The notes beneath the pieces were generated by a model that searched no databases, was not told the DNA's origin, and saw only the letters and a list, made by a program, of their open reading frames with translations. From Methanolobus psychrophilus R15 (lineage in GTDB: Archaea; Halobacteriota; Methanosarcinia; Methanosarcinales; Methanosarcinaceae): a stretch of 64,000 bases of DNA. Below are positions 1 through 9,676 of the stretch, in pieces (position 1 is the stretch's first letter; every line of letters begins with the position of its first letter). The stretch spans positions 1,178,001-1,242,000 of the forward strand of contig CP003083.1 in NCBI GenBank assembly GCA_000306725.1. The letters are read 5' to 3'. The position numbers were made by a program, and so were the translations under genes.

Positions 1-2407
1 AAGCCGGGTTTACACTATTGCCTGATATCCAGTCCTTTTTCACTTGGAAAGTGATACTTGCATCAGATATACTGGCTGGCGAGAACTTCTCATCCCCCAC
101 CCATATGTTCACATTCCTGTAAACTATTCCCGGAGCAGCCTTGTTGACCAGAGTAGATGTACCCTTAAGTGTCTCTACTACACTCTTGGTCTGTCCTCCG
201 TTCAGGCGTGTAATGAGAATGACCTTTGTGATAACACTATTATCCTTGGTGAAATTGTACACAGTCTCGGTATCCTTCATGACATACTTTATGGAATAAT
301 CCTTGAACTCAATGTTTTCGTACTTCTCACCACTGCTCATGGAACTGCCACCACCGCCACCACTACTACCTCCAGTGGAGCTTGGGATGGATGGCTCCCT
401 GGCAGTCACAGCAATCGTCTGGTAATCGTTGAGCTTTCCATCAGTCACCTTGAAGCTGACAGAATACGTGCCTGTCTGTGAAGCAGAAGGTGTCCACTTG
501 AATGTCCTGGAAGAAGTGTTAAAAGTTGCTCCTGATGGCAACCCCGATGCAGAATATACAAGTGAATTGCCATCTCCATCATAGGCGCTGACAGTGAACT
601 CCAGTATGCTGCCAACGTTGACATCCTTGGGGCCTATAGTGTCAAATTTAGGTGGCATATTGGTATCATCCACTATGATTGTGGCAGTCGTGCTTGCACT
701 TAATGAGCCGTCTGAAGCCGTGAATTGAACGTAATGAATCCCATCGTCGGAATAACCAGGAGTCCAGATGAATGTGTTTCCCCTGATAGTGCCAAATGAG
801 GTGTTTTTCGTGAATATGAGAGAGTCACCATCGGGGTCTGTTGCAGTAAGAGGTATTTTTAAAGTTTGTGTTTCACTGACAAGCTTTGCAGGAATCGAAG
901 TTATTTCCGGTGCCCTGTTAACGTTAACAACTTCAATGGTCGCAGTTATAGAATCAGTGAAACGGAAGACACTATTATCTGAAACCCTGAATTCAATAGT
1001 GTGTTTGCCTGCATCATCATAAGAAGGAGTCCATGTGAATTTCCCGGTCGTACTTTCAAGAGTTGCACCGGAAGGATAGTGTCCCATAGAATAACTTAAA
1101 ACGTTATTATCTTTATCAGAGGCAGTGAGATCAAAAGACAATTTCTCATTTTCATTGATTTTTTGGTTGGGCAGAAATTCCATTTCTGGAGGTGATACAT
1201 TAAATCCAACTGCAATTATGACTCCTTTTGGGGCTGAGTATGATAACCCATCACTCACGTAGAATTCCAGAGGGAGATATTCGGATTTAGCGGAAGACCA
1301 CCGGAACAGCCCTGTTGCAGTATTGAGTTCAGCCCCCGCAGGCAATGTGCTTACGTTATGATAAGTAAGAGTATCCCCATCCGGGTCATAAGCTGCAAGT
1401 TGTATGGTGATCTGCTCATTTTCCTTCGCGGATACATCAGGGATAGAATACAGTATCGGTGCCCTGTTAACGTTAGTGACAGTCACTTTTGCGCTTTGGG
1501 TTGCTTTTTTCTCTCCATCGCTCACAGTGAACTGGATGTTGTATTCGCCTGCATCATCATAGGTAGGTTTCCATGAGAACCTATTACCCGATATCGTACC
1601 GAATGGCACGTTCTTGGTAAACACCAGCACATCATTATCCGGGTCAGATGCCGTAAGGGTTATTTCAAGAAGGGTATTCTCACTCACAATAAAGTCTGCA
1701 ATTGGTGTGAATTCGGGTGGGCGATTCACATTGTTTACTGTGATAGTGACATACTCAGAATCCTGGCTTGCTCCGTCATAAACAACGAATTCAACCTGAT
1801 AAATACCCGCCTGGTCGTAGCTTGGTATCCAATGGAAAACACCGGATGTGACGTTAATGGTTGCGCTGCCTGGAAGATTTGGCGAGGAGAAAGCAAGAGT
1901 ATCATTATCTTGATCAGATGCGGAGAGAGTGAAGGTAAGTAAACTGTTCTCATTTACAGATCTGGGACCAATGACTGCAAGGATGGGATCCCTGTTAACG
2001 TTAGTCACAGTAATTGTGATGTTTGAGTAGACAACAGAAGTTTCTTCTGTTGCTGAAAAACTTACAGGATAAGTGCCTGCATCACCATAACCGGGAATCC
2101 ACGAAAATATCTTTTTGCCGGCGTTCTGCTCGCTCCCATCGGTAAAAGAAGCTCCTTCAGGCAGTCCTATGATCCCGTAAACAATACTGTCACCGTCAGG
2201 GTCGGTAGCCGATACCGTAAATGTAAGAAGCTGGCCTTCATGGATACTTTTATCCTGAATATGGAATACAGGAGGACTTGCTCCTGCAATATCAGCAGAT
2301 AATAACAATAATGAAATGATCAGGTAAAAAAGAATGTGATTATTCAATCTTTTTCTATCATCGAGTAAGACATTTTGTAGAGAGCCAACAGCCAGATAAC
2401 CCACCAT
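1..2407 (-). CDS. Surface protein with seven Ig/cadherin-like repeats and a PGF-pre-PGF domain (3' end outside window)
   Basis: The frame stays open from the start codon to the left edge, so about 802 residues are seen and the C-terminus is missing. An N-terminal hydrophobic stretch (about residues 25-42, ending SADIAGAS) looks like a signal peptide. Seven repeats of about 93 residues follow, each with a DPDGD/DxDND motif, a FxWxPxYDDAG motif and a VSDG motif, often joined by NVNR(A/P)P; this is the He_PIG/cadherin-like type of extracellular adhesion or scaffold repeat. A Ser/Gly linker leads into the start of a PGF-pre-PGF domain (YENIEFKDYSIKYV), which also occurs in the next two genes. An exported cell-envelope role is inferred. 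The start ATGGTGGGTTAT is shared with the next gene, where it may be part of the ribosome site, so the exact start is uncertain. Confidence 0.85.
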   Translation of the reverse strand, partial: MVGYLAVGSLQNVLLDDRKRLNNHILFYLIISLLLLSADIAGASPPVFHIQDKSIHEGQLLTFTVSATDPDGDSIVYGIIGLPEGASFTDGSEQNAGKKIFSWIPGYGDAGTYPVSFSATEETSVVYSNITITVTNVNRDPILAVIGPRSVNENSLLTFTLSASDQDNDTLAFSSPNLPGSATINVTSGVFHWIPSYDQAGIYQVEFVVYDGASQDSEYVTITVNNVNRPPEFTPIADFIVSENTLLEITLTASDPDNDVLVFTKNVPFGTISGNRFSWKPTYDDAGEYNIQFTVSDGEKKATQSAKVTVTNVNRAPILYSIPDVSAKENEQITIQLAAYDPDGDTLTYHNVSTLPAGAELNTATGLFRWSSAKSEYLPLEFYVSDGLSYSAPKGVIIAVGFNVSPPEMEFLPNQKINENEKLSFDLTASDKDNNVLSYSMGHYPSGATLESTTGKFTWTPSYDDAGKHTIEFRVSDNSVFRFTDSITATIEVVNVNRAPEITSIPAKLVSETQTLKIPLTATDPDGDSLIFTKNTSFGTIRGNTFIWTPGYSDDGIHYVQFTASDGSLSASTTATIIVDDTNMPPKFDTIGPKDVNVGSILEFTVSAYDGDGNSLVYSASGLPSGATFNTSSRTFKWTPSASQTGTYSVSFKVTDGKLNDYQTIAVTAREPSIPSSTGGSSGGGGGSSMSSGEKYENIEFKDYSIKYVMKDTETVYNFTKDNSVITKVILITRLNGGQTKSVVETLKGTSTLVNKAAPGIVYRNVNIWVGDEKFSPASISDASITFQVKKDWISGNSVNPA

Positions 2408-2564
2408 GTATGCTGTATCTCAAACTACAGTAAGATAAATATTATTACAGATATTCGTTTAATTATAAAATATGGAAGATAATTTCTTAGAAAATATCCT
2501 GGCAGAATACAACGATTCTGCCAGTTTTTCACTTAACTGATTCGACTTAAAGCCAAAAGTATAT

Positions 2565-4340
2565 CTACCGTTTGATGCGCCTGTAACGTTTGCCGTCAGA
2601 GTTGCCTATCCTGAAGAGCATCTCGCCTACTTGTTCCTTGTATCTGTAACCTGCAACACCAATCCCTCCCATACCCACCAGAGCAAACAGGATGAAACTG
2701 GAAGATTTTCGTTCCTGACTCACTGGGACTGTTCCGGTGGCACCTTGCTCATCATCAACTGACAGGGATATGTTTTCATCCTCATTTGGCTGTGACACAT
2801 TCTGCTCTCCCCCTGCCGGAGCAAAGGCGCTTTCATCCACACTCGATATTGCGAATACTGAAAATCCGGGAGTAAACGCAGTGTAATGAACAAAAGTTTC
2901 GTCTTCGCCTGCTATACTTGTTGGCAGATAGCTCCATGAGTCCGAATGCCTGAGAAGTTTTATAGAAGCAGGGTTTATGGAATTTTCTGCGAGCCAGGTC
3001 TTTTCAACCGTGAACATCACCTTTGCCCCCTTTAGGTTACTGTTCGAAAATTTATCGTCACCCACCCAGATATTCACGTTCCTATAAACGACTCCAGGGG
3101 CTGCCTTATTAACCATTGTGGAAGTGCCCTTAAGCATCTCTATTATGGTTTTGGTCTCCCCCTCATTCCAGCGGGTCACCACGATGACGGAACTGATACT
3201 GTTGTTCTCCATGCTGAAATTGAATACGTTATCTACATCTCGGAGTACGTATTTGATAGAAAAGTCCTTGAACTCTATGTTTTCATACTTCTCGGTGCTA
3301 GCCTGGAAGCCTCCACCACCTCCACTGCTACTACTGCCGCTTCCTGATGAACTGCCACCGGAGCTACCAGAGCCACCTGTAGTGTTGGTTGAGGAGTTGC
3401 TGGCTGCCATAACTGTAATTGAAGCTGTTTCAACTTCACTGTTCACACCATCTGTCACTGTGAATACAGCTGAATGCTTTCCTTCTTGGGAAGAGGAGGG
3501 AATCCACTTGAAAAGCTGGGTCGAATTGTCAAATGTTGCTCCTGAAGGCAGTTGCGTTGCTGAGAATAGCAAGGTCCCATTTCCTCCCGAAGCGCTCACC
3601 GTGAACTGCAGGGTGTTATTTACCTCAACTGTTTGAGAGCTGATCGATGCTATCTCCAGTGTGGCATTGGCCCCGGAATTTTCATTCGTGACCGTGATGG
3701 CCACACTTCCTGCTGTACTCAGGGAGCCGTCTGAAACTGTGAACTCTATTTCATAGGTGCCTTCCTGACCAGCATCCGGAATCCACTCGAAGGTGCCTGA
3801 GTTTGGATCAAGACTCGCTCCCTGAGGCAGTTCGCCCTCATTAATATATGAGAGAGTATCGCCATCCGGATCATATGCAGCTAATATGAAACTTAAATAC
3901 TTACCAATCTCGACGGTATAGGGAACCGGAGCCTGTATTATGGGTGCATTGTTGGGCAAAGCAGTAACAATAATAGTGACATCCTCAGTAGCTGTTGAAT
4001 TTCCATCTGTGGCATAGAATTGCAATTCATAGTCACCACTGTCTTCAGGAACCCAGCTAAAATCACCGGTTTCCGGATTAAAAGAGGCATCAGATGGAGA
4101 ATTGATAACACCGTACTCTATAAGAGAGGGTTCGGGTCCTGTAGCAGAAACTGTGAACGATACAGAACTGCCTGCCTGGACCGTCTGATCGGGGACTGTG
4201 TTTATTTCCAGGGAGCTGGCGCCCGCAACTGCCGAGCCAAGGAAGAGCAAGCAGAATGCAAGCAGCCATGGAGCATTTTTTCTAAGCCTGTGATAACAGG
4301 GGAGTAATGTTTTTTGATGACCGGGGATAGTGAAAGCCAT
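2565..4340 (-). CDS. Surface protein with He_PIG-type Ig repeats, PGF-pre-PGF domain and C-terminal membrane anchor
   Basis: A predicted exported protein of 591 residues. After the signal peptide (hydrophobic LLAFCLLFLGSAVAGAS) come three repeats of about 90 residues of the DPDGD / GxFxWxP / VSDG type, then a Gly/Ser-rich linker, then a PGF-pre-PGF domain of about 150 residues (YENIEFKDFSIKYV to TPGFSVFAISS). The C-terminus has a transmembrane helix (FILFALVGMGGIGVAGY) and a basic tail ending KRYRRIKR, not a PGF-CTERM signal. I place the start at the ATG at 4340 because GGTGG lies 8 bases before it; an upstream in-frame ATG at 4355 would add five residues. It sits between two similar genes, a tandem family made by duplication. 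The ligand is unknown. Confidence 0.85.
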   Translation of the reverse strand: MAFTIPGHQKTLLPCYHRLRKNAPWLLAFCLLFLGSAVAGASSLEINTVPDQTVQAGSSVSFTVSATGPEPSLIEYGVINSPSDASFNPETGDFSWVPEDSGDYELQFYATDGNSTATEDVTIIVTALPNNAPIIQAPVPYTVEIGKYLSFILAAYDPDGDTLSYINEGELPQGASLDPNSGTFEWIPDAGQEGTYEIEFTVSDGSLSTAGSVAITVTNENSGANATLEIASISSQTVEVNNTLQFTVSASGGNGTLLFSATQLPSGATFDNSTQLFKWIPSSSQEGKHSAVFTVTDGVNSEVETASITVMAASNSSTNTTGGSGSSGGSSSGSGSSSSGGGGGFQASTEKYENIEFKDFSIKYVLRDVDNVFNFSMENNSISSVIVVTRWNEGETKTIIEMLKGTSTMVNKAAPGVVYRNVNIWVGDDKFSNSNLKGAKVMFTVEKTWLAENSINPASIKLLRHSDSWSYLPTSIAGEDETFVHYTAFTPGFSVFAISSVDESAFAPAGGEQNVSQPNEDENISLSVDDEQGATGTVPVSQERKSSSFILFALVGMGGIGVAGYRYKEQVGEMLFRIGNSDGKRYRRIKR

Positions 4341-4561
4341 GGAATAACCCACCATAGACGCTCTATCTCGAGCTGCAGAGTAATAAAGATTAGTATTAAT
4401 TTTCTTAAGAAAATAAAATCAAAAGAATAAATATCTTGTTGCTGAAAAAGAAATATACATTAAACGAATCAAAAGAAGAAAATGAAGGAAATGAAGGAAA
4501 TTGAAAACAAGCAAGGGCTTAAAAAGCCCTGTCCGGTTCAACATCCATTCTGTAAATTGCT

Positions 4562-6301
4562 TTAGCTTCTTTTGAAGCGTCTGTAACGTTTCCCATCCGG
4601 ATTACCCAATTGTGCGCGGGCCTGTGATAGCTGGTCCTTATATCTGTAGCCGAGTACTCCAAGGGCCGAGATGCCTATAAGGATCAGCAGGAGGGTAAAT
4701 GAACCGGAAGACTTCGCTTCAGGGGAAACGGCATTGCCTGCTTGCGGAGTCTGGCTGTCTTCTGTTGACATCTGTGCACTTTCCCCACTCTGGGATGGTG
4801 AGCCCTGTTGATTACTGCCTGAAATTACTTGTTGCTCCTCCTTGCCTATGCTTGAGATAGCAAAGGCCGAGAAGCCCGGCGTCTGGGTAATATAGTAGAC
4901 ATACGTTTCATCTTCGCTAATCCTGCTGGTTGGCAATTGAGCCCACGAACCGCTATTATACCTGAGCATACGGATGGATGCCGGATCTATGCCATTCCCT
5001 GCTATCCAGGCTTTTTCGACCTTGAACATGATTCTCGCGTCAGACAAAAGGTCAGGTGTTGTCTTCCCATCCCCAAGCCAGATGTTGACATTCTTGTATA
5101 CAGTCCCTGGAGCTGCCTTGTTGACCATAGTGGAAGTGCTCTTAAGCATCTCTATCACAGTCTTGGTCTGCCCCCCATTCAGGCGAGCCGTAAAACCAAG
5201 TCCAACAATGCTGTTACCTTCCTTGGTGAACTCAAACATCGTCTCAGTATCCCTCAGGACATACTTAATAGAGTAGTCCTTAAGCTCGATGTTCTCATAC
5301 TTCTCACCGGTAGACTGTCCTCCACCGCCACCGCCACCGCCGCCAGTTGTTGGAGTGGTTGTGGACTGTGCTTCCGAGACTGTAATGTTGTAAATGCCTG
5401 CTATATTTGAACCGTCGTTGGATGTAGCCTTAACAGTTACTGTTCCTACAGCGGTTCCTGTCAACAATCCTGTTTGAGTAATTGTAGCGGTTCCAGTCCC
5501 ATTAATAACTGACCATGTTACAGTTTTGTCGATTGCATTTGTTGGAAGTACGGCTGCAGTCATTTGCAATGTTTTGCCATTCTCCACAGTAGTCACAGAA
5601 CCTGCTACTGTCACGTTTATTGAAGATACTGTTACAGGTGCAGCGTTGACAGTAATTGCCTGGATTGCAGTTTCTCCGCTTTCAGTGTGAGTGATAGTAA
5701 CAGAAGTGTTAGTTGTTGCAAGAATACTTCCATTTGCTGGATTGGCAGTGATACCTTCAGAGATAAAATCTGCAAAAGCAACATTCTCTGTAGTTGAATT
5801 TGATCTTGTCAGTGTTATTACCAAACCATTCAGGTCAAGAGCATCACCTTCAGTATAGGTTACCTTTGAAGGAGCTGTATCGATAGAAACACCGATTACT
5901 GTTACAGGAGGAATATTCTCAAGTGCTACAGTAACGTTCACGTCCTCAGCAGGCATCTGAAATGTATAATTCGCTCCAGCAATAATTTCGGTTAGTGATA
6001 CGGGACCACTGTTACCAGTTACGTTGATAGAAACAAACTCTTTACCAGACTCAATATCAGTGATTGTTACAATCACTGTTTCATTTACCGTTGCATTTAA
6101 CTTGTCAACAGTGACATTTGCTGTGCCATCTATAACATCAGCTACTGTTATATTATAAATCGTAGATTCTGTTGAGTTCCCACTTGAAGAGCCTCCCGCA
6201 GCGCTCAAAGTAACCGCAAGCACCAAAAGTGCAATGCAGAAGCTAATTTTGACAATACCCTGTATACTACTGATTCTAACGTTTTTTGCGAAGGGATGCA
6301 T
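4562..6301 (-). CDS. Surface protein with bacterial Ig-like domains, PGF-pre-PGF domain and C-terminal membrane anchor
   Basis: A 579-residue predicted exported protein. It starts at an ATG preceded by AGGGTGG and has a signal peptide (about residues 18-35). The N-terminal half is beta-rich and Thr/Val/Asn-rich, with a Big-like unit around VTYTEGDALDLNGLVITL and a Big_2-like unit (about residues 225-310, ATVSWSV-type core seen as KTVTWSVINGTG). A run of about nine glycines then leads into the PGF-pre-PGF domain (about residues 335-485, TPGFSAFAISS near its end). A single membrane helix (FTLLLILIGISALGVLGY) and basic tail GKRYRRFKRS close the protein. It shares its C-terminal half with the two downstream neighbours, but its N-terminal repeats are a different family, so the conserved end looks like a module fitted with different ectodomains. 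Confidence 0.85.
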   Translation of the reverse strand: MHPFAKNVRISSIQGIVKISFCIALLVLAVTLSAAGGSSSGNSTESTIYNITVADVIDGTANVTVDKLNATVNETVIVTITDIESGKEFVSINVTGNSGPVSLTEIIAGANYTFQMPAEDVNVTVALENIPPVTVIGVSIDTAPSKVTYTEGDALDLNGLVITLTRSNSTTENVAFADFISEGITANPANGSILATTNTSVTITHTESGETAIQAITVNAAPVTVSSINVTVAGSVTTVENGKTLQMTAAVLPTNAIDKTVTWSVINGTGTATITQTGLLTGTAVGTVTVKATSNDGSNIAGIYNITVSEAQSTTTPTTGGGGGGGGGQSTGEKYENIELKDYSIKYVLRDTETMFEFTKEGNSIVGLGFTARLNGGQTKTVIEMLKSTSTMVNKAAPGTVYKNVNIWLGDGKTTPDLLSDARIMFKVEKAWIAGNGIDPASIRMLRYNSGSWAQLPTSRISEDETYVYYITQTPGFSAFAISSIGKEEQQVISGSNQQGSPSQSGESAQMSTEDSQTPQAGNAVSPEAKSSGSFTLLLILIGISALGVLGYRYKDQLSQARAQLGNPDGKRYRRFKRS

Positions 6302-6611
6302 TCAAACCACCCTTTATGATATTTTTGCACTTCAGATTGACAACATCTGAAGTAAACTCCACTTATTTTGTTAAACATTACGTGCGGACATCCAGTGAAC
6401 TCACTGATGACCCCGCATTTCTCCACTAGCTACCAATATACAGTTCTATATTATAAAATTATTCAATATACAACTATTTATAAATGAATATTAATTAATA
6501 ACATATAATAAATATAGTAAGTTGCCTTGCAAAAACTATATCAAAACTATGCATTCTATGAGGAATAACTAGTCATTAAAATCCGGGCAGAGATGAACAT
6601 TATTGGATAGA
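6302..6611. promoter_or_regulatory. Divergent intergenic region between surface-protein gene and CLC gene
   Basis: No gene is seen in these 310 bases. The part from 6440 to 6530 is very AT-rich and holds several TATA-like stretches (ATTTATAAAT around 6475-6485, TATAATAAATATAG around 6505-6520) that could serve promoters on both strands. A GGGTGG ribosome site for the minus-strand gene lies just upstream of 6301. No clear operator was found. Confidence 0.4.
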
Positions 6612-8333
6612 ATGATAAAGGAAACAAAACGGAATATCCACCAATGGTTGCAAAATGAATCGGTGATATCCAATTCCCTCGCTGTCCTAGTAGGCTGTCT
6701 AACTGGTCTTGCAATCGTTATATATGACCATGCCCTGCAGAGCAGCGAGAATTTGTTCTTCGGAAGCATTTATGGATATCCGCGATATTACGTCATCCTG
6801 CTGCCAGCGCTTGGCGGGCTTATTGTGGGTGTGCTTGCCCACTCGCTGATTAAGACACGGCGCTATGATATAGAAGAAGTTATAGAAGCCACAACCCTCC
6901 GGGGAGGTCGGATATCCCCAAAAAATGCATTTCTGGAAGTACTGGCATCAGTAATAACCATTGGATCCGGAGGGTCTGCGGGCAAGGAAGCACCAGTCGT
7001 GCTTGCCGGCTCGGGCATAGGCTCATCCCTCGCCAGGCTCTTCGGGATACACGGCAACAGGGTCAGCATACTGCTCGGTTGCGGTGCCGCGGGTGGGATA
7101 GCTGCTTCTTTCAACGCCCCCCTGGCAGGGGTCGTCTTTGCAGTGGAAGTAATACTAGGGGAACTGGAGGCAAAGACCTTCATTCCCATTGTGATATCCG
7201 CAGTCTTTGCAACACTGGTTGCCAACACTATATTCGGAGTGCGTATCATCCAGGCTTCCGACTACCATCTTGTAAGCCCATTATACGAGTCAGTCCTTTA
7301 TCTTGGTCTGGGAATATGTGCCGGCATAGTTGCATTGATACTAATGCGCTTTTTGCATGCATCACACGAATACTTTGACACTCTGAAGGTAAGCCCTGTG
7401 TTCAAGCCTGCAATAGGAGGGCTCTTTGTCGGAATGATCGGTTATTTCTATCCTCAGATATTCGGAGTAGGATACGATGTGATCATGGATGCCCTCTCAA
7501 ACGAGCTGGCCCTCAATCTCATGCTTGCGCTGGTCGTCCTGAAAATAGTGACATTCTCCTTTACATTGGGTTCAGGCGGATCCGGCGGGTCCATTGTTCC
7601 TGCGCTGTTCACAGGCGCCATGCTCGGGGGCGCCTATGGGACCATTGTTCATGGCGCCTTTCCGACTGTCACCGCTGAATCAGGGGCTTATGCACTTGTC
7701 GGGATGGGAGCTGTCCTGGCAGGCACAAGCCATGCACCCCTTGCTGCAATACTCATCCTCTTTGAGCTTACGAGGGACTACAACCTTATCCTGCCCATTA
7801 TGCTTGCCTGCGTGGTGAGTAATCTCGTTTCAAGTTCCATCAACCCTGCATCCATATTCACGGAAGGACTTCGCAAGCGTGGCTTCAACATAAGGAAAGG
7901 CAGGGAGATAGACATAATGGAATCCCTGCTTGTAAAGGATGCCATGAAATACGAAGTACAGACGGTTTCCGAGAACAAGAGCGTAAAAGCGCTTATAGCC
8001 CTTATGCAGTCAAGCCGCCATGCCGGATTCCCGGTACTTGATTCCGACGGCGCGCTATGCGGCATAGTGACTCTCAAGGATCTCAGGGACAAGATCAAAC
8101 ATGACGACCTGGACAGGAGTATCTGTGAGATATCCACAAAGGAACTGGAGGTTGCATATCCTGATGAAACACTCAACGCAGTGCTTAAGCGACTGGCAGC
8201 GAAGGATATAGGCCGGCTTCCTGTGGTATCGAGGAAAGATAAGAGAAAACTCCTTGGCATAATTACCCGAAGCGATATAGTCAAGCTCTATGACAAGAAA
8301 GTTCTATATAAGGTTCACCAGAAAACGGAGTAA
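6612..8333 (+). CDS. CLC-family chloride channel/transporter with C-terminal CBS pair
   Basis: A 573-residue membrane protein of the CLC family, which moves Cl- (or F-/NO3-) across the cell membrane. Conserved CLC signatures are seen: GSGGSAGKEAP (external gating Glu in GKEAP), GCGAAGGIAASFNAPLAGVVFAVE, and GSGGSGGSIVPALFTGAMLGG (selectivity region). The last 130 residues are two CBS domains (VKDAMKYEVQTVSENKSV and the following ICEISTKELEVAYPDETL), which commonly bind adenine nucleotides. The position matching the internal proton Glu of ClC-ec1 (second E of FIIEE) is Val here (FAVEV), as in channel-type CLCs. Start ATG 6612 is chosen over an upstream TTG; no strong ribosome site is visible. 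It converges with the next gene, with a 12-base gap. Confidence 0.9.
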   Translation: MIKETKRNIHQWLQNESVISNSLAVLVGCLTGLAIVIYDHALQSSENLFFGSIYGYPRYYVILLPALGGLIVGVLAHSLIKTRRYDIEEVIEATTLRGGRISPKNAFLEVLASVITIGSGGSAGKEAPVVLAGSGIGSSLARLFGIHGNRVSILLGCGAAGGIAASFNAPLAGVVFAVEVILGELEAKTFIPIVISAVFATLVANTIFGVRIIQASDYHLVSPLYESVLYLGLGICAGIVALILMRFLHASHEYFDTLKVSPVFKPAIGGLFVGMIGYFYPQIFGVGYDVIMDALSNELALNLMLALVVLKIVTFSFTLGSGGSGGSIVPALFTGAMLGGAYGTIVHGAFPTVTAESGAYALVGMGAVLAGTSHAPLAAILILFELTRDYNLILPIMLACVVSNLVSSSINPASIFTEGLRKRGFNIRKGREIDIMESLLVKDAMKYEVQTVSENKSVKALIALMQSSRHAGFPVLDSDGALCGIVTLKDLRDKIKHDDLDRSICEISTKELEVAYPDETLNAVLKRLAAKDIGRLPVVSRKDKRKLLGIITRSDIVKLYDKKVLYKVHQKTE

Positions 8334-8345
8334 GAATAATTGATC

Positions 8346-9668
8346 TCAGGCCTCTCCCGGATAGCCAAGGAGCCTGCCCAAAAAGTATCCGGGAGTGGCT
8401 TCATAGATAAGTACCCTGCAGGTGACCCCGGGTTCAAGGTCGCACTGCGGGATCACAACAGGCAGGTATGAGTCTGTACGTGCCATAGTGCCCTGTTTTT
8501 TTGCTTCCTTTGACAGGAAGACATTACCTTCCCAACCTATCAGCTTATTCTTTGTGGCAAACTTGGTGCTCCTGCAGATCCTGTGAAGTTCATTGGATCT
8601 CCTCGTAAGTATACGTGAGTCACTATTGTGGAAATCCCAGGCTTTTGTACGGGGGCGTGGAGTGTACCTGGATATGTTTACCTTGTCAGGCCTGAATTCC
8701 TCCACCCACTTCACACTTTTTTTGAAGTCCTCTTCGGTCTCTCCTGGGAAACCTACTATTATATCAGTAAAAAGTGTCAGGTCATCAAACTTATTCCTGA
8801 ACTGCCTGATGACATGGTTCGCCTCCTGGATACTATGATAACGATTCATGTTCCGCAGCACACCGTCAGAAGCGGATTGTATGGGCAGATGCAGCAGCTT
8901 ATAGACTTTCTCATTATCAAAGGCATCAAGCAGATCATAGAGGACAGGGAGCACTGAGAAGGGGTTCATCATCCCGACCCTGACCCTGAACTGTCCGGGT
9001 ATGGTGCATATCATGCGCAGCAACTCCGGGAGAAGGATGTCCTTGCCAGTGCCACGCCTGTCAGTACCGTACTGACCGTTGTCCTGGGAAGTGAGCCATA
9101 TCTCACGGCAGCCTTCAGAAACTGCTCGCCTTATATCTGCGATTATTTCTTCCGGTCCAAAAGACCTGAGCTTTCCTCGCGCCACACTAACGATACAGTA
9201 AGAGCAGGAGTAGTTGCAGCCCTGAGAGAGCTGGCAGATATGGATGTTGGGATTATATCGGATTCGTGGTACACTTTGGAAGCCTTCAGGTTGATGCAAG
9301 AAAATCTGCATCCGCCCTTTTGCGCCTCCTTTCCCGGTCTTACCAAGAGAGTCAAGCAACTCACCTACCCTCGAAACCGAATTGACTCCGAGGATATGCG
9401 CTTGCGGATTTTGCTCCATTATATCTTCAAGCTGGACCTCGGGCATACACCCTGTCACTATCACTTCTTTACCGGAGTCAGCTGCTTCCCTGATAATATG
9501 AAGGATCTTTTGTTCGGTAGCATACTTTACAGTGCAGGTATTGATAACAAGCACATCTGCATCGCTCAGAGGGACAAGAGCATGACCTTTGTCCCTGACA
9601 ATTGCCCTCATGATCTCTGCGGATGCCTGGCTGGCAGAGCAACCGAATGTAGCGACGTGTACCTTCAT
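8346..9668 (-). CDS. MiaB-like tRNA methylthiotransferase (archaeal CDKAL1/MtaB type)
   Basis: A radical-SAM methylthiotransferase of 440 residues that should convert t6A37 to ms2t6A in tRNA, as archaeal and eukaryotic CDKAL1-type enzymes do (family knowledge). The N-terminal UPF0004 domain has its three cluster cysteines (TFGCSAS, INTCTVK, VTGCMPE). The radical-SAM CxxxCxxC motif is CNYSCSYC at about residue 150. The C-terminal 65 residues fit a TRAM RNA-binding domain. It lies 8 bases downstream of glpX in the same direction, so the two are probably cotranscribed. The t6A-forming KEOPS subunit Cgi121 is encoded just upstream, which fits the same tRNA position. Confidence 0.9.
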   Translation of the reverse strand: MKVHVATFGCSASQASAEIMRAIVRDKGHALVPLSDADVLVINTCTVKYATEQKILHIIREAADSGKEVIVTGCMPEVQLEDIMEQNPQAHILGVNSVSRVGELLDSLGKTGKGGAKGRMQIFLHQPEGFQSVPRIRYNPNIHICQLSQGCNYSCSYCIVSVARGKLRSFGPEEIIADIRRAVSEGCREIWLTSQDNGQYGTDRRGTGKDILLPELLRMICTIPGQFRVRVGMMNPFSVLPVLYDLLDAFDNEKVYKLLHLPIQSASDGVLRNMNRYHSIQEANHVIRQFRNKFDDLTLFTDIIVGFPGETEEDFKKSVKWVEEFRPDKVNISRYTPRPRTKAWDFHNSDSRILTRRSNELHRICRSTKFATKNKLIGWEGNVFLSKEAKKQGTMARTDSYLPVVIPQCDLEPGVTCRVLIYEATPGYFLGRLLGYPGEA

Positions 9669-9676
9669 TCAGACTA

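Noticed and set aside
3118-3636. Long plus-strand frames opposite the surface-protein genes
   Set aside because: They lie antisense to well-supported repeat proteins, have no ribosome site and encode low-complexity proline/leucine stretches.
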